From: Neobacillus soli NBRC 102451
GTDB taxonomy: Bacteria; Bacillota; Bacilli; Bacillales; Cytobacillaceae
Assembly (NCBI RefSeq): GCF_001591665.1
Contig: NZ_BCVI01000067.1
Location: 1 to 39,986, forward strand
Direction: 5' to 3'
Length of the DNA: 39,986 bases
Numbering within the stretch: the first letter of the stretch is position 1; every line of letters starts with the position of its first letter. The notes under the pieces are model-generated. The model was not told where the DNA came from, did not search any database, and was given only the letters and a program-made list of their open reading frames with translations. Below are positions 30,592 to 36,665 of the stretch, piece after piece. The translations under genes and the position numbers were made by a program.

Positions 30592-31258
30592 AAGCGTTTG
30601 TATGATTATTCCAGTCTTTTAAGAAACCTTCCATCCCTTTGTCTGTCAATGGATGCTTGGTTAGCTGTTCAATGACTTTGTAAGGAATTGTGGCAATGTG
30701 TGCACCTGCCATCGCGACACGGGTTACATGGTCTGGATGGCGGACAGATGCAGCAATGATCTGAGCATCTAAGTTATGAATACGGATTAATTCCGCAATT
30801 TTAGCTACTAATAGGACACCATCTTCAGAAATATCATCTAGACGGCCTAAGAATGGGGAAACATAGGCGGCACCTGCTCGAGCCGCTAATAGCGCTTGGT
30901 TCACGGTGAAGATCAGTGTCACATTGACTTTAACGCCCTTTTTGGCAAGATAGCGGGTCGTCTCAAGGCCAGCTACGGTCATCGGTACTTTGATGGTAAC
31001 TTTTTCATCGCCGCCATTAATTTTGATTAGCTCTTCCGCTTCTGCGATCATTTGTTCCGCTGTTTCAGCATATGGTGAAACTTCTGCAGATACAGATTCC
31101 ACTTCAGGTACTGCTTGAAGAATTTCCTCGATGCGGTCTTCGAATTTCACACCTTCTTTTGCAACTAACGAAGGATTTGTTGTTACACCAGATAATACCC
31201 CCATTTTATATGCCTTTTTAATATCATCTAAGTTTGCCGTATCAATAAAAAATTTCAT
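30590..31258 (-). CDS. fsa: Transaldolase-like protein / fructose-6-phosphate aldolase family (YwjH)
   Basis: This is a class I aldolase-fold enzyme. The 222-residue protein starts MKFFIDTANLDDIKKAYKMG, has VTTNPSLVAKEG and the Schiff-base Lys90 in VTIKVPMT, and LIFTVNQALLAARAGAAYVSPFLGRLDD. Small proteins of this family in Bacillus act as transaldolases (B. subtilis YwjH/Tal), while the E. coli homologues are fructose-6-phosphate aldolases; sequence alone does not settle which, and the pentose phosphate role is more likely here. GGAGGG precedes the ATG at 31258. Followed by its own terminator. Confidence 0.93.
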   Translation of the reverse strand: MKFFIDTANLDDIKKAYKMGVLSGVTTNPSLVAKEGVKFEDRIEEILQAVPEVESVSAEVSPYAETAEQMIAEAEELIKINGGDEKVTIKVPMTVAGLETTRYLAKKGVKVNVTLIFTVNQALLAARAGAAYVSPFLGRLDDISEDGVLLVAKIAELIRIHNLDAQIIAASVRHPDHVTRVAMAGAHIATIPYKVIEQLTKHPLTDKGMEGFLKDWNNHTNA

Positions 31259-31311
31259 CCTATTACCCTCCAAATTTCGACTAAATTTTCAGTTTTTCAT
31301 TTACAGACGGA

Positions 31312-31336
31312 AACCGCCCTTTTCGCAAGGGCGGTT
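31312..31336. terminator. fbaA hairpin terminator
   Basis: AACCGCCCT pairs with AGGGCGGTT around TTTCGCA (8-9 bp). On the minus strand only TTTCCG follows, so termination may be partial, allowing read-through into fsa. The plus-strand side has AACTTTTT. Confidence 0.65.
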
Positions 31337-31367
31337 AACTTTTTAAAAAATGCCAAAGCATGATTGA

Positions 31368-32225
31368 TTATGCTCTGTTTGATGAACCGAATTCACGCAT
31401 TTTGCCGATAACCGTTGCTTTGATGGCATCGCGCGCTGGTCCTAAGTATTTACGTGGATCGTATTCGTTTGGTTTAGCCGCTAGCACTTCACGGACTGCC
31501 TTGGCAGATTCGATTTGGTTTTCTGTGTTCACATTAATTTTCGCTGTTCCAAGTGAAACAGATTTTTGGATATCCTTAGTAGGGATCCCTGTTCCACCGT
31601 GAAGAACCAATGGAAGGCCAGTGATATTGCCAATTTCCTCCATCTCCTTGAATCCAAGGTTTGGTTCGCCTTTGTAAGGGCCGTGAACAGAACCTAATGC
31701 AGGTGCAAGGCAGTCGATTCCCGTACGTTTCACAAGGTCTTCACATTCTTTTGGATCTGCATAAATAACGCCAGCTGCAACAACATCGTCTTCCTGTCCG
31801 CCAACTGTGCCTAATTCTGCTTCAACAGAAACGCCTTTTGAATGAGCATAATCAACTACCTTAGAGGTAATAGCGATATTTTCTTCATATGGGTGGTGGG
31901 AAGCATCGATCATAACAGATGTGAAACCAGCATCGATGGCTTCTTTACATTTATCAAAACTTGAACCATGGTCAAGGTGAATGGCCACTGGAACAGTTAC
32001 TTTATAATCTTCCATTAAGCCTTCGACCATTTTAACAACGGTTTTGAAACCGGCCATATAACGTGCGGCACCTTCAGAAACACCAAGAATTACCGGTGAA
32101 TTCTCTTCTTGGGCAGCTTGTAGAATCGCCTGCGTAAATTCTAAATTATTTAAGTTAAATTGCCCAACAGCATAGCCTTCTGCTTTCGCTTTGATCAGCA
32201 TTTCTTTCATTGAAACTAAAGGCAT
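31368..32225 (-). CDS. fbaA: Fructose-bisphosphate aldolase, class II
   Basis: This zinc aldolase cleaves fructose 1,6-bisphosphate in glycolysis. The 285-residue protein has the catalytic and metal-binding region VAIHLDHGSSFDKC, ASHHPYEENI, GSVHGPYKGEPNLGF and LVLHGGTGIP, with all expected histidines and Asp. The ATG at 32225 follows GAGGAGGAAACGAA, an excellent site, fitting high expression. Position between spo0F and fsa matches B. subtilis. Confidence 0.98.
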   Translation of the reverse strand: MPLVSMKEMLIKAKAEGYAVGQFNLNNLEFTQAILQAAQEENSPVILGVSEGAARYMAGFKTVVKMVEGLMEDYKVTVPVAIHLDHGSSFDKCKEAIDAGFTSVMIDASHHPYEENIAITSKVVDYAHSKGVSVEAELGTVGGQEDDVVAAGVIYADPKECEDLVKRTGIDCLAPALGSVHGPYKGEPNLGFKEMEEIGNITGLPLVLHGGTGIPTKDIQKSVSLGTAKINVNTENQIESAKAVREVLAAKPNEYDPRKYLGPARDAIKATVIGKMREFGSSNRA

Positions 32226-32481
32226 TTCGTTTCCTCCTCAAATTAGGCTGCTACCATCATCAAAATAGGTCCATCCATATAAAGGTTTTCCCTCTATTTT
32301 GCCAATTATGTATGACTTGGAAAATGATAGCTGTCCGTCAAAGTTCATATGTATCATATCAAAACGAAGGAAGAAATGCCATTAATCAGACGCAGTTTTT
32401 GAAACTGTCACATTGAAAGCGCCCCCATAAAGATACTGCTTTTTTTTTGAAAAAAAGGCGGCAGAAAGCAAGGCCGGGCGG

Positions 32482-32853
32482 TTATTTTGTTTTCTGCGGA
32501 ATATGCTTTTTAACGGCGGCACGAATATCGTCAATGTCAAAAGGCTTGGCAAAATGAGTGATTGCCCCAAGATCCTTCGCTTCTTGAATCATATCTAATT
32601 CGCCATAAGCGGTCATAATGATGACACGAATGTCCGGGTCAATCACTTTCATTCTTTTTAAAATTTCAATACCATCCATTCCCGGTATTTTCATATCCAG
32701 TAGCACTAGGTCTGGGTCATGCTTTTTTACAATTTCAAGGGCCTGAACCCCATTGGCAGCCTGAAAGGTCTGATACCCCTCTTTTTGAAATACCTCATTT
32801 AATAAAATTCGAATCCCAAATTGATCGTCAACAATTAAAATCTTCTCTTTCAT
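32482..32853 (-). CDS. spo0F: Sporulation phosphorelay response regulator Spo0F
   Basis: Spo0F takes phosphate from sporulation kinases and passes it to Spo0B, then Spo0A. It is a single receiver domain of 123 residues with the acidic pocket Asp9-Asp10 (ILIVDD), phosphoacceptor Asp53 (LVLLDMKIPGMDG), the switch Thr in IIMTAYGE and Lys in FAKPFD. No output domain follows, as expected. AGAGGTGGAG precedes the ATG. A sigma-H-like promoter is seen upstream, agreeing with known control in B. subtilis. It is divergent from ywjG. Confidence 0.97.
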   Translation of the reverse strand: MKEKILIVDDQFGIRILLNEVFQKEGYQTFQAANGVQALEIVKKHDPDLVLLDMKIPGMDGIEILKRMKVIDPDIRVIIMTAYGELDMIQEAKDLGAITHFAKPFDIDDIRAAVKKHIPQKTK

Positions 32854-32913
32854 AACTCCACCTCTTCCTAGTTTAATCGTACTGTAAATACACCCGTATA
32901 TATCACCTGTATA

Positions 32914-32941
32914 ATTCTACATACGGTCCTGACATTCCTGC
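32914..32941 (-). promoter_or_regulatory. Sigma-H-like promoter of spo0F
   Basis: On the minus strand GCAGGAATG (32941-32933) is exactly 14 bases from AGAAT (32918-32914). This matches RWAGGAXXT-N14-HGAAT at all but two positions. It lies about 60 bases before the spo0F ATG. Confidence 0.65.
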
Positions 32942-32988
32942 AAATTTTTCGGGGTAATAGTGTTATTTTGTGGAAATTTGTATTTATT

Positions 32989-33016
32989 TTTGCATTATCG
33001 CAAAAAGGCATATAAT
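32989..33016 (+). promoter_or_regulatory. Promoter of ywjG
   Basis: TTTGCA (32989-32994) is 16 bases from a perfect TATAAT (33011-33016) on the plus strand, 25 bases before the ATG. Confidence 0.6.
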
Positions 33017-33041
33017 AAGAATCGTGAGAAGGAGGTTTATT

Positions 33042-33578
33042 ATGTTAAAAATGTTTACAACTCAATTAACGGGCCTGTTTAAACGTGTTGCGGAAAAGGA
33101 GGAATTTTCCTTCGAAGACGGCGCCCGTTTACTTGCTCAGGCCCCGGTTGGAGCTGGATCAATTTATATTGTAGGCACCAGGGAAATGAAAGCCATTGAG
33201 AGTGAGGCATTAGATGGTGCGGAGCCGTTTCAGGGAGCAAAGCTGTTACGAGCCGAGGGTATCGATGAGCTCCTTGATGCTGACCGCGTGCTTTTGTTTT
33301 CACGTTTTTCCAATGATGAAGAGGCCCAAGGGCTAGCAGTGCAACTCCGCGATAAAGGGGTTCCGTTTGTGGCCGTTTCGACTGTGAGTGATTCCGGTTC
33401 TACTACAGATGGTGGCGATGTGGCGGAATTAGCGGATGTACATATCGATTTGCGTCTGACAAAAGGTCTGCTCCCCGATGATTTTGGGAATCGCTACGGC
33501 TATCCGTCTTCGATGTTGGCATTATTTGTTTATTATGGCCTGAAATTTACGATTGATGAGATATTAGCGGAATACTAG
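33042..33578 (+). CDS. ywjG: DUF2529 family protein (YwjG-like)
   Basis: The 178-residue product MLKMFTTQLTGLFKRVAEKEE is a conserved Bacillus protein of unknown function. The middle (GAGSIYIVGTREMKAIESEAL; VLLFSRFSNDEEAQGLAVQLRDKGVPFVAVSTV) resembles a sugar-isomerase (SIS)-like or Rossmann-type fold with a putative phosphate-binding turn, but this is only an impression. GAGAAGGAGG precedes the ATG at 33042; the frame upstream to 32970 lies in the promoter. It is on the plus strand, divergent from spo0F and convergent with pyrG, the usual arrangement in this part of the chromosome. Confidence 0.85.
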   Translation: MLKMFTTQLTGLFKRVAEKEEFSFEDGARLLAQAPVGAGSIYIVGTREMKAIESEALDGAEPFQGAKLLRAEGIDELLDADRVLLFSRFSNDEEAQGLAVQLRDKGVPFVAVSTVSDSGSTTDGGDVAELADVHIDLRLTKGLLPDDFGNRYGYPSSMLALFVYYGLKFTIDEILAEY

Positions 33579-33583
33579 TTGTC

Positions 33584-33613
33584 AAAATGGCCTTGTTTGG
33601 GGCCATTTTTTAT
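33584..33613 (+). terminator. ywjG terminator
   Basis: AAAATGGCC pairs with GGCCATTTT around TTGTTTGG and is followed on the plus strand by TTATTTG, six bases after the stop. Confidence 0.85.
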
Positions 33614-33624
33614 TTGTCTTTGGG

Positions 33625-33704
33625 TTTTGTCTATTTTTATTGGTGTTTTGTCTCGTTTTACTAGGGTTTTGTCTATTTATTAAGCACTTTTGTCTAATTA
33701 GACA
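33625..33704. repeat. Phased array E, core TTTTGTCT, period 21 bp, with palindromic end
   Basis: TTTTGTC begins at 33625, 33646, 33667 and 33688 in exact 21-base steps. The last unit opens into the perfect 14-bp palindrome TGTCTAATTAGACA (33691-33704). The unit and the ending match array C (13508-13633), 20 kb away. It lies between two convergent terminators. Confidence 0.92.
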
Positions 33705-33723
33705 TTTATTGTCATTTCCACAC

Positions 33724-33752
33724 AAGAAAAAGGCCAGTCTGGAAAACTGGCC
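33724..33752 (-). terminator. pyrG terminator (GCCAGT family)
   Basis: GGCCAGT pairs with ACTGGCC around an AT loop and is followed on the minus strand by TTTTTC. It is 14 bases past the pyrG stop. Confidence 0.85.
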
Positions 33753-33765
33753 CAACTAAAAAGTC

Positions 33766-35361
33766 TTACTTCTGGATCGTTGCTTTAATAAAATCACGGA
33801 ACAGCGGCTGCGGGCGCGTTGGCCGTGAGACAAACTCTGGATGGAACTGGGAAGCCACGAACCACGGGTGATCGGCAAGCTCAATAATTTCAATCAAGCG
33901 GCCGTCCGGGCTTGTCCCGGAGAAAATAAACCCGGCAGCTTCCATCTCTTGACGGTAATGGTTGTTAAATTCATAGCGGTGACGATGGCGCTCATAGACC
34001 ACTTCATCCTCATAGGCTTCAAAAGCCTTCGTCCCCTCAAGGAGACGGCACGGATAAAGGCCCAAACGTAATGTCCCGCCCAAGTCCTCGACATCTTTTT
34101 GTTCTGGTAATAAATCAATAATTGGGTGTGTCGTGCTCGGCACAAATTCGGCAGAATGGGCATCCTCATACTTGAGAACATTGCGGGCAAATTCAATCGT
34201 TGCCAGCTGCATCCCTAAACAAATACCGAGGAAAGGTTTCTTTTGCTCACGGGCGTAGCGGGTTGCTTCGATTTTCCCTTCAATGCCGCGGTCACCAAAG
34301 CCGCCTGGTACAAGCACACCATCGACATCATTCAATAACTCAGCCACATTCTCACGCGTAACTTCCTCCGAGTTGATCCATTTGATTTCGACGTCGGCAT
34401 CAAAGGCATAGCCCGCATGCTTCAGAGCCTCGACAACAGAAATATAAGCATCCTGGAGCTCGACATATTTGCCGACAAGACCAATCCGTGTTTTCCCTGA
34501 AAGGTTTTGGACCCGGTCGACAAGTGCCTTCCATTCCGTCATATTGGCTTCCGGGAAATTTAATTTCAAATGATCACAGACAATTTGATCCATATTTTGC
34601 TCTTGCAGGGCAAGCGGGATGGAATAAAGGGTATCTGCGTCCATGCATTCAATGACCGCTTTGGCATCGATATCACAGAATAAAGCTATTTTATCCTTCA
34701 TGTCCTGCGAAACAGGCAATTCCGTCCGGACCACTATGATATTCGGTTGAATGCCTAGACTGCGCAGCTCTTTCACGCTGTGCTGGGTCGGCTTCGTTTT
34801 CATTTCACCGGCCGCTTTAATATAAGGAATCAGCGTACAGTGAATGTACATCACATTTTCAGAGCCGATATCACTTTTAATTTGACGGATCGCCTCAAGG
34901 AATGGGAGCGATTCAATGTCCCCGACAGTTCCGCCAATTTCGGTAATCACGACATCCGCATTGGTTTCTTGGCCGGCACGGAAGCAGCGCTCCTTGATTT
35001 CATTGGTGATATGTGGAATAACCTGGACCGTTGCGCCTAAATAATCGCCGCGGCGCTCTTTTCGCAACACGGTTGAATAGATTTTTCCCGTTGTTACGTT
35101 GCTGTACTTGTTTAAATTAATGTCGATAAAACGCTCATAATGACCTAAGTCTAAGTCTGTTTCCGCGCCGTCACCGGTAACGTACACTTCCCCGTGCTGG
35201 TAGGGGCTCATCGTTCCTGGATCGACGTTAATATAGGGGTCGAATTTTTGAATCGTCACGTTCAGTCCGCGATTTTTCAATAAACGCCCTAAAGATGCTG
35301 CGGTAATTCCTTTTCCGAGTGATGAAACAACCCCGCCTGTTACAAAAATATATTTTGTCAT
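33766..35361 (-). CDS. pyrG: CTP synthase
   Basis: The enzyme aminates UTP to CTP using glutamine. The 531-residue protein has the N-terminal synthetase domain (VTGGVVSSLGKGITAASLG P-loop; KFDPYINVDPGTMSP) and the C-terminal glutaminase domain with the nucleophile Cys in FLGICLGMQLA and the His-Glu pair in SQFHPEFVSRP. Length is normal. AGAGGGGGAATATTT precedes the ATG. A 200-base leader begins GGGCTCC and contains a terminator hairpin, the arrangement known for CTP-dependent attenuation of pyrG in B. subtilis. Confidence 0.98.
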   Translation of the reverse strand: MTKYIFVTGGVVSSLGKGITAASLGRLLKNRGLNVTIQKFDPYINVDPGTMSPYQHGEVYVTGDGAETDLDLGHYERFIDINLNKYSNVTTGKIYSTVLRKERRGDYLGATVQVIPHITNEIKERCFRAGQETNADVVITEIGGTVGDIESLPFLEAIRQIKSDIGSENVMYIHCTLIPYIKAAGEMKTKPTQHSVKELRSLGIQPNIIVVRTELPVSQDMKDKIALFCDIDAKAVIECMDADTLYSIPLALQEQNMDQIVCDHLKLNFPEANMTEWKALVDRVQNLSGKTRIGLVGKYVELQDAYISVVEALKHAGYAFDADVEIKWINSEEVTRENVAELLNDVDGVLVPGGFGDRGIEGKIEATRYAREQKKPFLGICLGMQLATIEFARNVLKYEDAHSAEFVPSTTHPIIDLLPEQKDVEDLGGTLRLGLYPCRLLEGTKAFEAYEDEVVYERHRHRYEFNNHYRQEMEAAGFIFSGTSPDGRLIEIIELADHPWFVASQFHPEFVSRPTRPQPLFRDFIKATIQK

Positions 35362-35448
35362 AAATATTCCCCCTCTAGTACAGTTTGTACATTATTCAGA
35401 TTGTTAAAGATTTTTTGGAAAAAATATTTTTCCCTTCTGCCTTAAAAA

Positions 35449-35478
35449 GTAAAAAAACTCAGCACGACGTGAGTTTTC
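35449..35478 (-). terminator. Second terminator-like hairpin in the pyrG leader
   Basis: AAAACTCA pairs with TGAGTTTT around CGTCGTGC and is followed on the minus strand by TTTACTTTTT. It lies just downstream of the attenuator, so transcripts must pass two potential terminators before pyrG. Confidence 0.7.
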
Positions 35479-35483
35479 TTATA

Positions 35484-35524
35484 AAAAATAAAAAGCGCTC
35501 AGCCTACTGGTGGTAGGGAGCGCA
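35484..35524 (-). terminator. pyrG attenuator (also the rpoE terminator)
   Basis: GCGCTC pairs with GAGCGC, and CCTAC with GTAGG, and TTTTTATTTTTT follows on the minus strand. The 5' strand contains GCTCCCTACC, a pyrimidine-rich tract that a poly-G 5' end could pair with as antiterminator. It also lies in position to end rpoE transcripts. Confidence 0.85.
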
Positions 35525-35560
35525 TGTGAGTAAATAATTATCGTCCTTTTTTAAGGAGCC

Positions 35561-35597
35561 CAAAAAAGATTCTACAAGGGGCAGAGTCAAAAGTCAA
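35561..35597 (-). promoter_or_regulatory. pyrG promoter with GGGC start
   Basis: On the minus strand TTGACT (35597-35592) is 17 bases from TAGAAT (35574-35569); after seven more bases comes GGGCTCC with G at 35561 as the likely first base. The promoter overlaps the end of the rpoE gene. Initial GGGC is the known signature for CTP-sensitive reiterative G addition. Confidence 0.85.
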
Positions 35598-35602
35598 GCG
35601 CC

Positions 35603-36166
35603 TTAGTCTTCCTCTTCCTCTTCCTCGAACACTTCTTCTTCTTCCTCTAGATCATCATCTAAATCTTCGTCTTCATCCAGCTCGAATTCTTCTTCGTCCT
35701 CAATGACATCGTCATCATCTTCATCGAATTCGTCCACTTCGTCAAGATCTAGATCCTCTTCGTCGTCGAGAAGATCATCTTCATCGGCAAAATCATCATC
35801 ATACTCTTCTTCAGCGACTTCATCGATATCATCGAAGTCCTCTTCTTCGACAACCTTCTTCGCCTTTTTCTTCTTCGGTTTAACCACGGTAACTACTTCC
35901 TCTTCTGCTGTATCAACAGGATACCAAACACGAAGACCCCAGCGGTTGTCACCTAAAGCAAGGAAACGGCCATCTACATTCATGTCCGTATAAAATTGCG
36001 CGAGTCTTGATTGAATTTCTTGTTCAGAAATACCTGCGGCCTTTTTGATTTCTTTAAGGAGATCCTTAAAGGCAATCGGCTGCTTGCTATTTTTCATGTA
36101 TTCAAAAGCCATTTCCATGAGGGATAACTCTTGTAATTCCTCTTTTGAGTATTGTTTTAAACTCAA
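35603..36166 (-). CDS. rpoE: RNA polymerase delta subunit
   Basis: Delta is the Gram-positive accessory subunit that raises transcription specificity and recycling. The protein has a folded N-terminal domain (about 1-85, with FKDLLKEIKKAAGISEQEIQSRLAQFYTDMNVDGRFLALGDNRWGLRVWYP), a lysine patch KPKKKKAKK near 96-104, then an intrinsically disordered, almost purely Asp/Glu tail to residue 187. I take the TTG at 36166 (LSLKQYSKEE) as start, because the alternative GTG at 36175 abuts the ribosome binding site AAGGAAG. The acidic tail DNA is low-complexity and its plus-strand frames are artefacts. Confidence 0.95.
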   Translation of the reverse strand: MSLKQYSKEELQELSLMEMAFEYMKNSKQPIAFKDLLKEIKKAAGISEQEIQSRLAQFYTDMNVDGRFLALGDNRWGLRVWYPVDTAEEEVVTVVKPKKKKAKKVVEEEDFDDIDEVAEEEYDDDFADEDDLLDDEEDLDLDEVDEFDEDDDDVIEDEEEFELDEDEDLDDDLEEEEEVFEEEEEED

Positions 36167-36242
36167 GATTGGCACTTCCTTTCACTATTTAACACTCATT
36201 AAGAGTGAATAACGGGCATTTCTCCCAATTTGCATATTCTTC

Positions 36243-36248
36243 ATTATA
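36243..36248 (-). promoter_or_regulatory. -10 box candidate for rpoE
   Basis: A perfect TATAAT on the minus strand sits 77 bases before the rpoE start, without a convincing -35. Other start points are possible. Confidence 0.35.
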
Positions 36249-36287
36249 AACAAATTCTTTACGTTTATGCTAGTGCTAGTCTTTGTT

Positions 36288-36485
36288 TCACTTGATTTTT
36301 TGCGGACGGGATTGATCGCTGTCATTTTCCTTCGGTTCACGTGCCTTTTTCATCTCCTTAATCGAGACAACTAGGAAAAAGATTGCTAGCAATAGGAAGG
36401 AAATCGCACCTAATTGACGTTGATAGAGATAATATAATGGCCAGGCAAACACAATTAAGACCACAATCATATGACTTATCTTCAT
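36288..36485 (-). CDS. Small two-helix membrane protein, unknown function
   Basis: A 65-residue protein with two hydrophobic helices (about 3-22 and 26-42: MIVVLIVFAWPLYYLYQ and ISFLLLAIFFLVVSIK) and a charged, cytoplasmic-looking tail (KEMKKAREPKENDSDQSRPQKIK). I do not recognise a family. AGGTGGGG before the ATG at 36485 is a strong ribosome binding site, which argues that the gene is real. It precedes rpoE on the same strand by about 120 bp. Confidence 0.72.
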   Translation of the reverse strand: MKISHMIVVLIVFAWPLYYLYQRQLGAISFLLLAIFFLVVSIKEMKKAREPKENDSDQSRPQKIK

Positions 36486-36604
36486 CTGCCCCACCTGCCT
36501 CAATCTCCTGAAGTTTATACGCTATGTAAATTATATAAGATAAGACGCCATTTTAATATCTCATTGAAAATTTTTTTTTGCAAATGGGGGCTTGATATTT
36601 TCCG

Positions 36605-36643
36605 AAAAAGACAATGGCTCAGGGCAGCTGCCCCCTGAGCCAT
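36605..36643 (-). terminator. icmF terminator
   Basis: ATGGCTCAGGG pairs with CTGAGCCAT, with an inner GGCAGCTGCC palindrome, and is followed on the minus strand by TGTCTTTTTC. It is about 23 bases past the icmF stop, with a palindrome copy in between. Confidence 0.85.
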
Positions 36644-36652
36644 AAAATGATT

Positions 36653-36665
36653 GGTGTCAGGCACC
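36653..36665. repeat. GGTGTCAGGCACC palindrome directly after the icmF stop
   Basis: An exact copy ends at 36665, immediately before the icmF stop codon complement (36666-36668). It lies between stop and terminator. Confidence 0.9.

Noticed and set aside
32394..32481. A clean terminator for spo0F
   Set aside because: The DNA past the spo0F stop has T tracts but no stem I could pair convincingly, so no terminator is called.
35703..35993. Plus-strand Ser-rich frame opposite rpoE
   Set aside because: It is the antisense of the Asp/Glu tail of the delta subunit; GAY/GAR codons read backwards give Ser and Phe.
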